Origin: Marinomonas primoryensis
GTDB lineage: Bacteria; Pseudomonadota; Gammaproteobacteria; Pseudomonadales; Marinomonadaceae
NCBI RefSeq assembly: GCF_013372285.1
Contig: NZ_CP054301.1
Span: 62,001-126,000, forward strand
Length of the DNA stretch: 64,000 nt
Direction of reading: 5' to 3'
Numbering within the stretch: position 1 is the first letter of the stretch; each line of letters begins with the position of its first letter. The translations under genes were made by a program, and so were the position numbers. Under the pieces are notes generated by a model, which did no database searches, was not told the DNA's origin, and saw nothing but the letters and a program-made list of their open reading frames with translations. Of the stretch, positions 27,287 through 37,336 are shown piece by piece.

Positions 27287-27680
27287 ATGGATTGGATGAA
27301 GAAATTGAACATTTTTCAAGACATTCTGCATTTTTCTGTGCATTCGTTATCCAGCGCTTTGGCGGCTTCTATGCGCCCATTTATTACCGTATCTTGCTTG
27401 TTTTTGTGCTTCTTTGTATTTACTACATTATTCTCTTCATCTGTCGAACCTATTCTTAATTCGGGGCTACTTTCTGGTCTCGCATTAATCACCCTGTTAT
27501 TGGTTAGTTATTTGTCCCTTATGATAAATATCAACCCTGCTCGCCAAAAAATGGCCTTCTTTTTAACTCGTGTTGGTGCCCCTTATGGGTATTCCTATCG
27601 TGCTGAGGCACGATACACGAAGAGATGTAGAGCTCCCTTTTTCAGATTTAGGTGATCCAAAAAAACTATTGCTGCGTTAA
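27287..27680 (+). pseudogene. Small two-TM protein gene with a probable frameshift
   Basis: From the ATG at 27287 the frame encodes two membrane segments (PFITVSCLFLCFFVF and GLLSGLALITLLLVSYL), then PARQKMAFFLTRVGAPYG, and runs on in an odd Arg/Tyr-rich tail to 27655. If one C is dropped from the C4 run at 27579-27582, the frame continues instead as LMGIPIVLRHDTRRDVEL... ending DLGDPKKLLLR at TAA 27678-27680, which looks far more protein-like. So either a real frameshift, a read error, or two overlapping genes. It lies just upstream of cyoA; I recognise no family. Confidence 0.5.
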
Positions 27681-27812
27681 TACTCTTAACTAGGTAATGG
27701 TCTTTGTGCTGTTTTCAGTGTGGTGATCTTTACTGAAATACCCGGCATTGCCGGATTTTCGTTCTGTTGCTTGATGGTCAAGTGGCAGTTTTGTGAACCT
27801 CGGGGTTAGAGG

Positions 27813-28841
27813 ATGATTCTCTTGTTAACTCGTATCCTAAGTAAAGTCGCTTTGGCGGTAATGGTGGGCTTGCTCGCCGGTTGTCAGGGTGGTGTGCTCG
27901 ATCCTAAAGGGCAAGTTGGTATTGAAGAAAAGCAACTTATTATTGTTGCTACTTTGTTGATGCTTCTTGTTGTGATTCCTGTCATCTTCATGACACTTTA
28001 TTTCGCTTGGAAATATCGTGAAGGTCGTGACGAAATCTACGAACCAAAATGGTCGCACTCCACAAAAATTGAAACTATTGTTTGGGCTATTCCAATTGTC
28101 ATCGTCATTATTCTTGGCGTGATTACATGGAAATCTACCCATGCATTGGATCCTTATAAACCTTTGAAATCGGATAAAGATCACATCAATGTTCAGGTCG
28201 TTTCGATGAACTGGAAGTGGTTGTTTATCTATCCGGACCTTGGTATTGCTTCTGTGAACGAGCTTAGATTCCCAGCAAACGTTCCTGTTGCTTTCCAAAT
28301 TTCATCTGAAGGCACGATGAACTCTTTCTTCATTCCGCAGCTGGGTAGTCAAATTTACTCGATGGCAGGCATGGTGACTAAGCTTCATTTGATTGCTAAT
28401 GAACCAGGTACATTTGACGGTATTTCCGCAAACTATAGCGGTGCCGGATTTACTGGTATGAAGTTCGATGCGATCGCTACTCCAACAGAAGCTGATTTTG
28501 ATGCTTGGGTTGAAGGTGTTAAGGCTGGAACTCATGATGTCATCAACAATGGCATATTGGATCAAACGTCCTACGAGAAGCTTGCTGAATTTGATCTAGA
28601 TGCACATCATCATGAACCAACTCCAGTTCAGTATTACAACTCAATTGAACCAAGCATTTTCATGGACAACGTTACGAAGTTTATGAAAGATCATGGTCAA
28701 GTTGAATTGCTGAAAGGAACTTCTTTTGAACCTAAAATGATTCACGACGATTCAAGTCATGGTGAAATGAATCATAGTGATATGAATCATGACGAGTCTC
28801 AAGACTCATCGCATGATATGCATACGGAGGTTGAAAAATAA
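27813..28841 (+). CDS. cyoA: Cytochrome bo3 quinol oxidase subunit II
   Basis: Subunit II of the haem-copper quinol oxidase. A lipoprotein signal ends in the lipobox LLAGC (Cys24), then two membrane segments and a periplasmic cupredoxin domain. [18 protein letters not shown] and [14 protein letters not shown] are CyoA-like, and the CuA ligands of cytochrome c oxidases are absent, so quinol is the donor. The C-terminus carries a His/Met/Asp-rich tail (about residues 310-338). AGAGG overlaps the ATG at 27813, so a TTG at 27822 could be the real start. First gene of cyoABCDE; its stop overlaps the cyoB ATG by one base. Confidence 0.95.
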   Translation: MILLLTRILSKVALAVMVGLLAGCQGGVLDPKGQVGIEEKQLIIVATLLMLLVVIPVIFMTLYFAWKYREGRDEIYEPKWSHSTKIETIVWAIPIVIVIILGVITWKSTHALDPYKPLKSDKDHINVQVVSMNWKWLFIYPDLGIASVNELRFPANVPVAFQISSEGTMNSFFIPQLGSQIYSMAGMVTKLHLIANEPGTFDGISANYSGAGFTGMKFDAIATPTEADFDAWVEGVKAGTHDVINNGILDQTSYEKLAEFDLDAHHHEPTPVQYYNSIEPSIFMDNVTKFMKDHGQVELLKGTSFEPKMIHDDSSHGEMNHSDMNHDESQDSSHDMHTEVEK

Positions 28842-30820
28842 TGTCTGCACTCTTAGGCAAACTATCGTGGGACGCTCTTCCGTACGACCCGATCGTTATT
28901 GGCACATTGTGTGTCGTTGCGATCGTGGGTTGTGTACTCGCTTTCCTACTTATCAAGCACAAATTACTCGGCGTACTCTGGAGTGATTGGTTGACATCTG
29001 TTGACCATAAAAAACTGGGTATCATGTATATCGTTCTAGCGTTAGTAATGCTAATCCGTGGTTTTGCGGATGCCATTATGATGCGTTTGCAGCTTGCGCT
29101 AGCAACGAACGGTGACCCTGGCTATTTACCTCCGGATCATTACGACCAAGTCTTTACAGCTCACGGTGTTATTATGATCATCTTTATGGCTATGCCATTT
29201 ATGATTGGTCTAATGAACATTGTTGTGCCACTACAGATTGGTGCTCGTGATGTTGCCTTCCCGTTCCTAAACAACCTTAGCTTCTGGCTAGCGGTGTCTG
29301 GAGCGATCTTGATTAACATCTCTTTGGGACTTGGCGAATTTGCTAAAACAGGTTGGGTGGCTTATCCGCCGCTGTCTGGTTTGCAGTATAGTCCAAGTGT
29401 CGGGGTCGATTATTACATCTGGGCACTGCAGATATCCGGTATCGGTACGACATTAACAGCAGTTAACTTCTTGGCTACTGTTTTCAAAATGCGTGCACCT
29501 GGTATGAAATTGATGGACATGCCGATCTTTACTTGGACCTGTACTTGGGCCAATATTTTGATCGCAGCATCGTTCCCAATTTTGACAGCTGTATTGGCCA
29601 TGTTGACACTTGACCGTTACCTAGACTTCCACTTCTTCACGAATGATGGTGGCGGTAACTCAATGATGTATATCAACTTGTTCTGGGCATGGGGTCACCC
29701 TGAGGTGTACATTCTTGTACTTCCAGCATTTGGTATCTTCTCTGAGATCGTTTCTACCTTTACTGGTAAACGTTTGTTCGGTTACAAATCCATGGTTTGG
29801 GCAACGGCGTCGATTTCCATTCTTGGCTTTATCGTATGGTTGCATCACTTCTTTACCATGGGTTCCAGCGCAAATGTTAACGCTTTCTTTGGCGTAATGA
29901 CGATGATCATCGCGGTACCAACGGGTGTGAAACTGTTTAACTGGTTGTTCACTATGTACCGTGGTCGCCTTCGTGTGACGGTTCCGGTGCTATGGACGCT
30001 TGGTTTTATGGTGACGTTCACTATCGGTGGTATGACAGGTGTTCTACTTGCTGTACCAGGTGCTGACTATGTATTGCATAACAGCTTGTTCTTGATTGCC
30101 CATTTCCATAACACCATCATTGGTGGTGCGGTATTTGGTTATCTTGCTGGTTTTGCTTTCTGGTTCCCTAAAGCGATGGGCTTTCACCTTAACGTTAAGT
30201 TGGGTAAAGCGGCGTTCTGGTGTTGGTTAGTCGGTTTCTTCTTAGCCTTTATGCCATTGTACGTGTTGGGCTTCTTGGGTATGACACGCCGCCTAAATCA
30301 CACGGATAATCCTGATTGGAACATCTGGTTATATATTGCATTGGTTGGCGCATTTGTTATTTTGGCCGGCATTATTTGTCAGTTACTACAATTGTATGTC
30401 AGCTTCCGAGATCGTGCGCAAAACATGGACACTACTGGTGACCCATGGAATGGCCACACTCTTGAATGGTCTACATCTTCTCCACCGCAGTACTATAATT
30501 TTGCAGAAGTGCCTGTCGTGTCTGACATCGACGCTTTCACTGATATGAAAGAGAAAGGCCAAGCTTATGTTCGTAAAGAAACCTATGCTCCAATCCACAT
30601 GCCTAAAAACACTAAGGCTGGGATTATCATTGGTGCTCTTATTACGGCGTTTGGTTTTGCAATGATTTGGCATATTTGGTGGTTGGCAATTGTTGGCTTA
30701 GTAGGTTCTATCGTGACCTTTATTGCTCGTGCCTACACAACAGATGTTGATTACTATGTTCAGCCTGATGAAATCGCTCGGATCGAAAATGAGCACCTAG
30801 ATAACGTGGCTAAGGGGTAA
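28841..30820 (+). CDS. cyoB: Cytochrome bo3 quinol oxidase subunit I
   Basis: Catalytic subunit holding the low-spin haem and the haem o3-CuB centre; reduces O2 to water and pumps protons. The 659 aa length and about 15 membrane segments match CyoB. Visible are the haem-ligand block [16 protein letters not shown], the CuB/His-Tyr block [25 protein letters not shown] and the haem-ligand segment [12 protein letters not shown]. It overlaps the cyoA stop by one base and is followed two bases later by cyoC. Confidence 0.97.
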   Translation: MSALLGKLSWDALPYDPIVIGTLCVVAIVGCVLAFLLIKHKLLGVLWSDWLTSVDHKKLGIMYIVLALVMLIRGFADAIMMRLQLALATNGDPGYLPPDHYDQVFTAHGVIMIIFMAMPFMIGLMNIVVPLQIGARDVAFPFLNNLSFWLAVSGAILINISLGLGEFAKTGWVAYPPLSGLQYSPSVGVDYYIWALQISGIGTTLTAVNFLATVFKMRAPGMKLMDMPIFTWTCTWANILIAASFPILTAVLAMLTLDRYLDFHFFTNDGGGNSMMYINLFWAWGHPEVYILVLPAFGIFSEIVSTFTGKRLFGYKSMVWATASISILGFIVWLHHFFTMGSSANVNAFFGVMTMIIAVPTGVKLFNWLFTMYRGRLRVTVPVLWTLGFMVTFTIGGMTGVLLAVPGADYVLHNSLFLIAHFHNTIIGGAVFGYLAGFAFWFPKAMGFHLNVKLGKAAFWCWLVGFFLAFMPLYVLGFLGMTRRLNHTDNPDWNIWLYIALVGAFVILAGIICQLLQLYVSFRDRAQNMDTTGDPWNGHTLEWSTSSPPQYYNFAEVPVVSDIDAFTDMKEKGQAYVRKETYAPIHMPKNTKAGIIIGALITAFGFAMIWHIWWLAIVGLVGSIVTFIARAYTTDVDYYVQPDEIARIENEHLDNVAKG

Positions 30821-30822
30821 TC

Positions 30823-31446
30823 ATGAGTACTACACATATGAATACGCACGACGCTCACGAAGCTGATGCGCATCACGACGAGCACCACGATACTGGTGGA
30901 AATACGGTATTTGGGTTCTGGATTTACCTAATGACGGATTGCTTGTTATTCGCATCCGTCTTCGCTACCTACGCTGTGCTCTTTATGAACACAGCTGGTG
31001 GTGTGTCTGGTAAAGAGATTTTTGAATTAGACTTCGTATTGGTTGAAACCGCCGCGCTACTTGTTTCAAGTATCACTTACGGTTTTGCAATGATCTGCGC
31101 GCACAGTAAAAACAAAAAAGGCACCCTATCTTGGTTGGCTGTTACGTTTTTATTGGGCGCTGTGTTCATTGCGATGGAAATCTATGAATTCCATCACCTA
31201 ATCGTTAACGGTAACGGTCCGCAAGAAAGTGCGTTCTTGTCAGCTTTCTTTACCCTAGTGGGTACTCATGGCTTACACGTAACCGCTGGTTTGATTTGGA
31301 TGTTTATCATGATGATTGAAGTCATGAAAACGGGTCTTACTGGGCGTGCTTTGACTCGCCTTAGTTGCCTAAGTTTATTCTGGCACTTTTTGGATGTTGT
31401 CTGGATTTGTGTTTTCACCGTTGTTTATCTGATGGGGGCGATCTAA
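30823..31446 (+). CDS. cyoC: Cytochrome bo3 quinol oxidase subunit III
   Basis: A 207-aa membrane protein with five membrane segments and the subunit III motifs [19 protein letters not shown] and [15 protein letters not shown]. The N-terminus is unusually His/Asp-rich ([15 protein letters not shown]), a possible metal-binding cytoplasmic leader. The start is two bases after cyoB and its stop overlaps the cyoD ATG by one base. Confidence 0.95.
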   Translation: MSTTHMNTHDAHEADAHHDEHHDTGGNTVFGFWIYLMTDCLLFASVFATYAVLFMNTAGGVSGKEIFELDFVLVETAALLVSSITYGFAMICAHSKNKKGTLSWLAVTFLLGAVFIAMEIYEFHHLIVNGNGPQESAFLSAFFTLVGTHGLHVTAGLIWMFIMMIEVMKTGLTGRALTRLSCLSLFWHFLDVVWICVFTVVYLMGAI

Positions 31447-31766
31447 TGAGCGATCATTCTTCTGAAGCAAATTTACACGGTAGCGTTAAGTCCTACCTAA
31501 CCGGTTTTGTATTGTCTGTTATTTTAACAGGCATTCCATTCTGGATGGTAATGACGGAAGCGTTTGATAAAGGTCCAACATATATCACTATTGTGTTATT
31601 AGCAGTTGTGCAGATTTTTGTTCACTTGAAGTATTTCCTTCACTTGAACTTCTCTGACCAAGGCAAGCTGGATACTTATTCATTCATTTTTTCTGCAGTG
31701 ATTATTGTGATGGTTGTCGCGTTATCCGTATGGATTATCTACGCCTCCAACGCAATGATGATGTAA
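31446..31766 (+). CDS. cyoD: Cytochrome bo3 quinol oxidase subunit IV
   Basis: A 106-aa three-TM assembly subunit with the conserved QIFVHLKYFLHL. The frame extends upstream to 31365, but the true start is the ATG overlapping the cyoC stop (TAATG) at 31446, as usual in this operon. Confidence 0.94.
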   Translation: MSDHSSEANLHGSVKSYLTGFVLSVILTGIPFWMVMTEAFDKGPTYITIVLLAVVQIFVHLKYFLHLNFSDQGKLDTYSFIFSAVIIVMVVALSVWIIYASNAMMM

Positions 31767-31834
31767 GCAGAATTATTTGATGAATATGCGGACTTCTTTC
31801 ATTTTAAATAATGCGCGTCCGATGGGAGCTTATA

Positions 31835-32728
31835 ATGATGTTTAAGCGTTATCTTCAGGTAACTAAACCAGGCATCATTATGGGCAACCTCATCTCTGTT
31901 GCGGGGGGCTTTTTTCTAGCCTCTCGTGGCGAGATTGACTGGATTCTTATGCTAGCGACTGTGATTGGCTTGTCGTTGGTGGTTGCTTCTGGCTGTGTCA
32001 TTAACAACTTTGTCGATAGAGATATTGATGCCAAAATGCAGCGTACACGTAACCGTGTGACGGTAAACGGAGAAATGTCAGGCAAAGCCGCTTTTTTCCA
32101 TGGTGTTGTATTAGGTATTGTTGGTTTTGGTTTACTCGCATTTTTCACTAATTGGGTCGCCGTCGCTTTTGCGGTATTCGGTTATGTGGTTTATGTTGGT
32201 TTTTACACACTTTACTTTAAGCGCAAGTCCGTTTATGGGACTTTTGTTGGTAGCTTATCTGGCGCTGTGCCTCCTGTTGTAGGTTATTGTGCCGCAGCGG
32301 GTCAGTTTGATGCTGGTGCTGCGATATTGCTGGCAATGTTTTGCATTTGGCAAATGCCACATTCTTACGCTATCGCTATTTTTCGCTACAAAGATTACGA
32401 AGCGGCGGGCATTCCTGTATTGCCTGTTTCTCAAGGTATAGCGAAAGCTAAACGACATATCATTTTTCACATTGCCCTCTTTGCGATAGTAGCAGCGCTT
32501 TTACCGCTGACGGGTTATGTTGGAATTGGCTTTATGGTCGTTGCTTTGGCAACCAGCCTTTGGTGGCTTGCCATGGCGTTACGAGGGTATCGTCCAGGTA
32601 TTGATGTAAATGGTTGGGCACGACAAGTGTTTTTCTTTTCTATCATTACTGTCACGGCACTTAGCGTGACGATGGCGCTAGATTTTAACGAAGTGTCACC
32701 GAATTTACTGGTGTTTGCAGCACATTAA
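31835..32728 (+). CDS. cyoE: Protohaem IX farnesyltransferase (haem O synthase)
   Basis: A 297-aa polytopic UbiA-family prenyltransferase that adds a farnesyl group to haem B to make haem O for CyoB. The first Asp-rich motif is [18 protein letters not shown] (about 65-82) and the second region is [17 protein letters not shown] 31835 (or the adjacent 31838) follows GGGAGC and is preferred over 31811. Last gene of the cyo operon, followed by a strong terminator. Confidence 0.95.
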   Translation: MMFKRYLQVTKPGIIMGNLISVAGGFFLASRGEIDWILMLATVIGLSLVVASGCVINNFVDRDIDAKMQRTRNRVTVNGEMSGKAAFFHGVVLGIVGFGLLAFFTNWVAVAFAVFGYVVYVGFYTLYFKRKSVYGTFVGSLSGAVPPVVGYCAAAGQFDAGAAILLAMFCIWQMPHSYAIAIFRYKDYEAAGIPVLPVSQGIAKAKRHIIFHIALFAIVAALLPLTGYVGIGFMVVALATSLWWLAMALRGYRPGIDVNGWARQVFFFSIITVTALSVTMALDFNEVSPNLLVFAAH

Positions 32729-32737
32729 GCCACACAC

Positions 32738-32764
32738 AAAAACGAGCTTCTTGGCTCGTTTTTT
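32738..32764 (+). terminator. Terminator after cyoE
   Basis: AAAAACGAGC, a 6-nt loop, then GCTCGTTTTT and a further T: intrinsic terminator 10 bases after the cyoE stop. Confidence 0.92.
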
Positions 32765-32934
32765 ATTTCCACTAATTTCCCCCCGCCTTGTTAACTTCCT
32801 ATTTTGTCAATTATTCGTTATTTTGAATGCTTGCTCGTTGAATCTCATTTTTAAAAATAACGTTTTATCCTATAGTCGTTATCGTTTGAAATAGAACGTT
32901 GGTTTGACGTCCACAATCAAAAAGGATGATGTGA

Positions 32935-34599
32935 ATGAAAACGCTTTTAACTTTATTGGCGCCGGTAATAATGCTCTGCTTGCTCGCTTCTAACGCAGCG
33001 TATGCCGATGCGGTGCATTGCAAAGCGTTATTAACCAAAGCGCCAGAAAACGTTCAGATTACGGCCGTCATGCAGAGGCCAGATAAAGAGGTAAGAAGCC
33101 CTTATTGTTTGGTCACAGGAATTATGGCTCAACGAATAGGGGTTGATAGTAAATTATATTCCATACAATTTGAGTTGCGACTGCCCAATTTTTGGCAAGG
33201 CCGTTTTGCTTATCAGTTTAATGGCGGAAATGATGGCGAAGTGAAGCCAGCATTAGGGTCTGTTACGGGGCTTCTCGGTTCACAATATGCGATTAACCAA
33301 GGCTTTGCAGTTGTTTCTAGTAATGGTGGGCACGACGCTAGGGCTAACCCTGAAGCTGGCCTTGCTGGCGGTGCCGTGTTTGGTCATGACCCAGAAGCAC
33401 GTCGTGATTACGGTTACGGCGCTGTTCAAAAATTAAATCCCGTCGCTCGTTCTTTGGTTGAAAGCTACTACCAAGCTCCGATCAAATACTCTTACGGCAT
33501 CGGTCAGTCCAATGGTGGCCGTATAGCGATGGTCGCTGCGTCTCGTTTCCCTGATATGTTTGATGGCCTATTGGTCGGGTATCCTGGTTTTAATTTACCC
33601 AAGGCCGCGCTGCAACATGCTTGGGATATTCAGGCTTTACATCGAGTCAGCGACGATATTAGTCAAGCGTTAACCACGCGAGACTTAGATGTATTTGCGA
33701 AAAACATTCTTGATCAATGTGACGCACTAGATGGCATCAATGACGATATGATTTTTGCTACAGAAGCTTGTCAAAATGTCTTTCAGCCAAAAGCCTTGGT
33801 TTGCACCAGTAATTTTGATCGAGACTGTTTATCACTCAATAAAGTCGCCGCTTTGATTCGCATGCACAAAGGACCACACAACTCAAAAAACCAAGCGTTG
33901 TACACCAGTTGGGACTACGACGCGGGTATTCGTTCTAAAAATTGGCGCATGTGGAAAGTAGAAAGCACGATATCCGCTTGGAGCAATAAGCCAATTGGCG
34001 TCGTGATGGGCGCCGCTTCTCTAGCACACATATTCACCACGCCTTTTACTAATGTCGTTGGCGACGTGTATTCGCTTGAAAAGTATTTATTGGCGTTTGA
34101 TTTTGACAAAGATGCGCCCAAAATTTATGGGACGAATAATCAATTTAAAGAATCGGCGATGTCGATCATGACCCCGCCTGATGCCGTAAAACCAACACTA
34201 ACTGAGTTCAAACGGTTGGGCGGAAAAATGATGATTTTCCACGGTAACAGCGATCCGGTTTTTTCAGTGAAAGACACCATGCGCTGGTATGATTTCTTGA
34301 ATTTCGCTTTAGAAGGTCGAGCCCCTGAGTTTGTGCGCTTGTATCGAGTTCCCGGTATGCCTCATGGTCAGGGCGGGCCGTCGGCGGATCAATTCGATAT
34401 GCTTCAGCCATTAGTTTCATGGGTAGAAAGGAAAAAAACTCCTCAGGAAGTGATGGCGACCACTCGCTCTGAAAATCCAGAAATTACCGCTCGCATGGCT
34501 GGTATGACACGCCCTTTGTGTCCTTACCCATCTTACGCCAAGTATAAAAAAGGCGATCTTCTTAAAGCGAGTTCTTTCCAATGCGTTGTCACCAAATAA
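32935..34599 (+). CDS. Exported tannase/feruloyl-esterase-family hydrolase
   Basis: A 554-aa alpha/beta hydrolase with a Sec signal peptide (MKTLLTLLAPVIMLCLLASN, cut after AYA) and so periplasmic or outer-membrane linked. The nucleophile Ser192 is in GQSNGGR, the acid loop is DALDGINDDMI (the calcium-binding region of tannases), and MPHGQGGP holds a likely catalytic His. Six or more cysteines fit the disulfides of this family. Members cleave gallate or ferulate esters or related polyphenols. It is transcribed alone, convergent with an SDR gene. Confidence 0.88.
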   Translation: MKTLLTLLAPVIMLCLLASNAAYADAVHCKALLTKAPENVQITAVMQRPDKEVRSPYCLVTGIMAQRIGVDSKLYSIQFELRLPNFWQGRFAYQFNGGNDGEVKPALGSVTGLLGSQYAINQGFAVVSSNGGHDARANPEAGLAGGAVFGHDPEARRDYGYGAVQKLNPVARSLVESYYQAPIKYSYGIGQSNGGRIAMVAASRFPDMFDGLLVGYPGFNLPKAALQHAWDIQALHRVSDDISQALTTRDLDVFAKNILDQCDALDGINDDMIFATEACQNVFQPKALVCTSNFDRDCLSLNKVAALIRMHKGPHNSKNQALYTSWDYDAGIRSKNWRMWKVESTISAWSNKPIGVVMGAASLAHIFTTPFTNVVGDVYSLEKYLLAFDFDKDAPKIYGTNNQFKESAMSIMTPPDAVKPTLTEFKRLGGKMMIFHGNSDPVFSVKDTMRWYDFLNFALEGRAPEFVRLYRVPGMPHGQGGPSADQFDMLQPLVSWVERKKTPQEVMATTRSENPEITARMAGMTRPLCPYPSYAKYKKGDLLKASSFQCVVTK

Positions 34600-34616
34600 G
34601 GTGAGGCCTTGTTAGG

Positions 34617-35366
34617 TTAGCGACCGCCACCCACGTCAATAAAACCACCCGTGGTGTAGCTGGCCTTGTCGCTGAGTAACCAGAGGATTGCTTCAGCGAC
34701 TTCTTCTGGTTGCCCACCCCGTTGTAATGGTAGATTGGGGCCGATGCGATCAACGCGTCCTGCTTCGCCGCCGTCGGCGTGCATATCGGTGTAAATCAAA
34801 CCGGGTCGAACGACGTTTACGCGAATGCCATCATTTGCGACCTCCAATGCAAAACCTTTAGAGAAAGAGTCTACCGCCCCTTTGCTTGCGGCATAATCCA
34901 CATACTCATTTGGAGAACCGTATACAGAAGCAAGAGATGAAACGTTAACAATGCTGCCGCCCGAGCCGTTTTGGCTGATTGCCATGTGCTTAAAGGCCGC
35001 TTGGCTGCACAGCATCGTCCCGAAGACATTGGTTTCAAAAATTCGTTTCCAGCGGCTCAGATCCGTTTGAGAAAACGACATTTGAGTTTCTAAAATACCC
35101 GCGTTGTTCACGAGAGCGCTGATGGGGCCCCAATGAGTATGAATGTGATCGAATAACTCGGTGACTTGTTCCGCATCACTTATGTCGGCTTGAATGCAAT
35201 GCGCTAAGCCGCCAAAGGCGAGAATATCGGCGACGACTTGCTCTGCCGACGTTGCGCTCTTTCTATAATTAATAATGACTCGATAACCTTGTTGGGCTGC
35301 CAACTTAGCGGTTGCAGCCCCAATGCCTCTCCCTCCGCCAGTGATCAGCAAAATAGGCTTGTTCAT
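34617..35366 (-). CDS. Short-chain dehydrogenase/reductase
   Basis: A 249-aa classical SDR. The cofactor motif TGGGRGIG (9-16), NNAG (87-90), catalytic Ser in VSS (143-144), Tyr158 and Lys162 (YAASK) and the C-terminal TTGGFIDVGGGR all match FabG-like reductases. Arg35 after the second strand favours NADPH. The start follows GGGAG. The substrate is unknown; the hydrolase gene next door is convergent. Confidence 0.93.
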   Translation of the reverse strand: MNKPILLITGGGRGIGAATAKLAAQQGYRVIINYRKSATSAEQVVADILAFGGLAHCIQADISDAEQVTELFDHIHTHWGPISALVNNAGILETQMSFSQTDLSRWKRIFETNVFGTMLCSQAAFKHMAISQNGSGGSIVNVSSLASVYGSPNEYVDYAASKGAVDSFSKGFALEVANDGIRVNVVRPGLIYTDMHADGGEAGRVDRIGPNLPLQRGGQPEEVAEAILWLLSDKASYTTGGFIDVGGGR

Positions 35367-35597
35367 ATCATTCTCCCTGTATTTTTACCGACGATGGTTT
35401 AACAATAACCTGCTTCATTGAGCAAAACCAGATGACAAATTGTTACGAGGTTGTTGTTCGCTCTCATGGGAAACGCTTTAAGCTTTAAGGCATTTTTTGT
35501 GTCTTTGTCGATCAATGTAGACATAAGCTAGTACTGTCTAGAGGCACACGTTATCATGCGCACTTATCTATTATCTTGGTTTTGTCTGGAGGCTGGC

Positions 35598-36206
35598 ATG
35601 AGCTCATTAGATCGACACTTTATTTTGGGCTATGGAAGCCTAATCAATGGCGAAAGTCGTGCAATGACGGGTGAAACGGGGAATGTTTGGCCAGTTAAAT
35701 TGCAGGGTTTTGAACGCCATTGGTCGGTGATGTCAGTCGATTATGGTATGAGCTCGGTTGCGGTTATTGAAGCACCGGAAAAAGCCTGCAATGGCGTATT
35801 AGTCGAAGTACCATACGATCAATTTCCTTTGTTTGATGAACGAGAAAAAGGCTATCAGCGAGTCATGCTTAAAGCTGAACAGTTAATAGCGTATCAAGAT
35901 GATCCTTTACCAGAAGGCACGTATTGGGTTTATCATACTAGGGATGTGGTTGAGCCTCATCATCATTGCCCCATTGCGTTGAGCTATCTTGATGTTATTT
36001 TGTCTGGCTGCTTAGAATATGGCGATGCGTTCACACAAGATTTTCTGACGTTAACCAAAGGCTGGACATCGCCTCTGCTGAATGACCGAAAAGCACCCCG
36101 TTATCCTAGAGTGCAACCAGACCTTGCTACAGAACGTTTGAATATATTATTAGCGCCTGTAACCACCCTTACTATTAAAGAGCTATCCGTAACTTATGAA
36201 TCTTAA
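35598..36206 (+). CDS. Gamma-glutamylcyclotransferase-like protein
   Basis: A 202-aa soluble protein of the GGCT/AIG2 fold, marked by the N-terminal GYGSLI and the DEREKGYQRVML segment holding the likely catalytic acid. Members turn gamma-glutamyl amides into 5-oxoproline or have similar roles. GGAGG five bases before ATG 35598 fixes the start; the frame itself opens at 35556. It overlaps rsmC by 11 bases, so translation is coupled, though no functional link is obvious. Confidence 0.83.
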   Translation: MSSLDRHFILGYGSLINGESRAMTGETGNVWPVKLQGFERHWSVMSVDYGMSSVAVIEAPEKACNGVLVEVPYDQFPLFDEREKGYQRVMLKAEQLIAYQDDPLPEGTYWVYHTRDVVEPHHHCPIALSYLDVILSGCLEYGDAFTQDFLTLTKGWTSPLLNDRKAPRYPRVQPDLATERLNILLAPVTTLTIKELSVTYES

Positions 36207-37257
36207 CTCGACGAGCCAATTACTGGCACGCAACGAAGACGAACTGTCTGGCAAAATTTTATTTGCCAATCCAGAAGACATTTATCCTCTGAATTTAAGC
36301 AAACAAGCCGATGTGTATGCTTGGTGCCAATCAAAAACCATTTATGATGCTTTGTCGCGAGTCGGTTTTGCGGAAGAGAAACTGTCGTTGTCCGCACAAT
36401 GGTCTGTCGACAATGGCGGTGACTTTGATCACATTGTGATTTATCAGTCAAAAGCCAAAGAATTATTAGACTACTTACTAGCCGCAGTATTGCCTCTTTT
36501 AAAAGAAGGCGGTCGAGTATGGTTAGTGGGAGACAATAAAAGCGGCGTAAAATCTTCTATGAAGCGTCTAGAAGTCGGTTTGGACGAAGTAGGTAAGCAT
36601 GATGGCGCTAAGCACTGTTTACTTTACAGCGGCTTCAAGCGACGTCCTGCTAAACCTTTTGTGTTCGAAGACTGGATTGTGACGTGGAAACAAGACGTGG
36701 CAGGACAAAGTGTGACGCTATGCAGTTTGCCGGGCGTGTTTGGTCACGGTAAATTAGACAAAGGCACTGAGCTTTTCTTGAACCAACTGAACCAGCATCG
36801 CTTTATTAGTGACGTAGCCAACGCTCGCATACTCGACTTTGGTTGTGGCGACGGTATTCTTTCTCTTTGGCTACACAATAAAACAGGCGCACACATTACC
36901 GCACTGGATGACAGCGCATTGGCGTTAAAGGCAACGGAATTAACTTTTGCGGCAAACCAACTAAGTGATGCGGTTACCTTGGTTGCTTCGAATGGTTTGT
37001 CAGAAGTAAAAGGCCGCTTCAATTATGTCGTCTCAAATCCGCCTTTTCACAAGGGTGTAAATACCGACTACAGCATTGCGGAAAGCTTTTTCATGACGAT
37101 CAAACAGCACTTAACATTGAACGGTGAATTGTTTGTTGTGGCGAATGACTTCTTACGCTATCCGCCGATGTTAGACGCCGCGTTGGGTTCTCATACTCGT
37201 CTTTTCCGAGACAAAGGCTACGCGATTTATCAAGGCCGACAACCAAAAAAACGCTAG
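36196..37257 (+). CDS. rsmC: 16S rRNA (guanine1207-N2)-methyltransferase
   Basis: Methylates G1207 of 16S rRNA in the 30S subunit with SAM. The 353-aa protein has the duplicated fold: an inactive N-terminal half (about 1-170) and a C-terminal MTase domain with motif I ILDFGCGDGILSL and the catalytic NPPF (281-284) in VSNPPFHKGV. It overlaps the preceding GGCT-like gene and is followed by a terminator. Confidence 0.93.
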   Translation: MNLNSTSQLLARNEDELSGKILFANPEDIYPLNLSKQADVYAWCQSKTIYDALSRVGFAEEKLSLSAQWSVDNGGDFDHIVIYQSKAKELLDYLLAAVLPLLKEGGRVWLVGDNKSGVKSSMKRLEVGLDEVGKHDGAKHCLLYSGFKRRPAKPFVFEDWIVTWKQDVAGQSVTLCSLPGVFGHGKLDKGTELFLNQLNQHRFISDVANARILDFGCGDGILSLWLHNKTGAHITALDDSALALKATELTFAANQLSDAVTLVASNGLSEVKGRFNYVVSNPPFHKGVNTDYSIAESFFMTIKQHLTLNGELFVVANDFLRYPPMLDAALGSHTRLFRDKGYAIYQGRQPKKR

Positions 37258-37278
37258 GACCTAAGCTTCTGACTTAAC

Positions 37279-37315
37279 AAAAAAACGCGCAATCTTCACA
37301 GAGTGCGCGTTTTTT
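37279..37315. terminator. Terminator between rsmC and pchP-like gene
   Basis: AACGCGCA ... TGCGCGTT stem with a 12-nt loop and A/T tracts on both sides, so it can serve both convergent genes. Confidence 0.9.
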
Positions 37316-37336
37316 GTTTATCTATTGCTGTATATT

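Noticed and set aside
27813-32728. Cytochrome c oxidase (aa3 type)
   Set aside because: Subunit II lacks the CuA ligands, gene order is cyoABCDE, and the last gene is haem O synthase with no haem A synthase.
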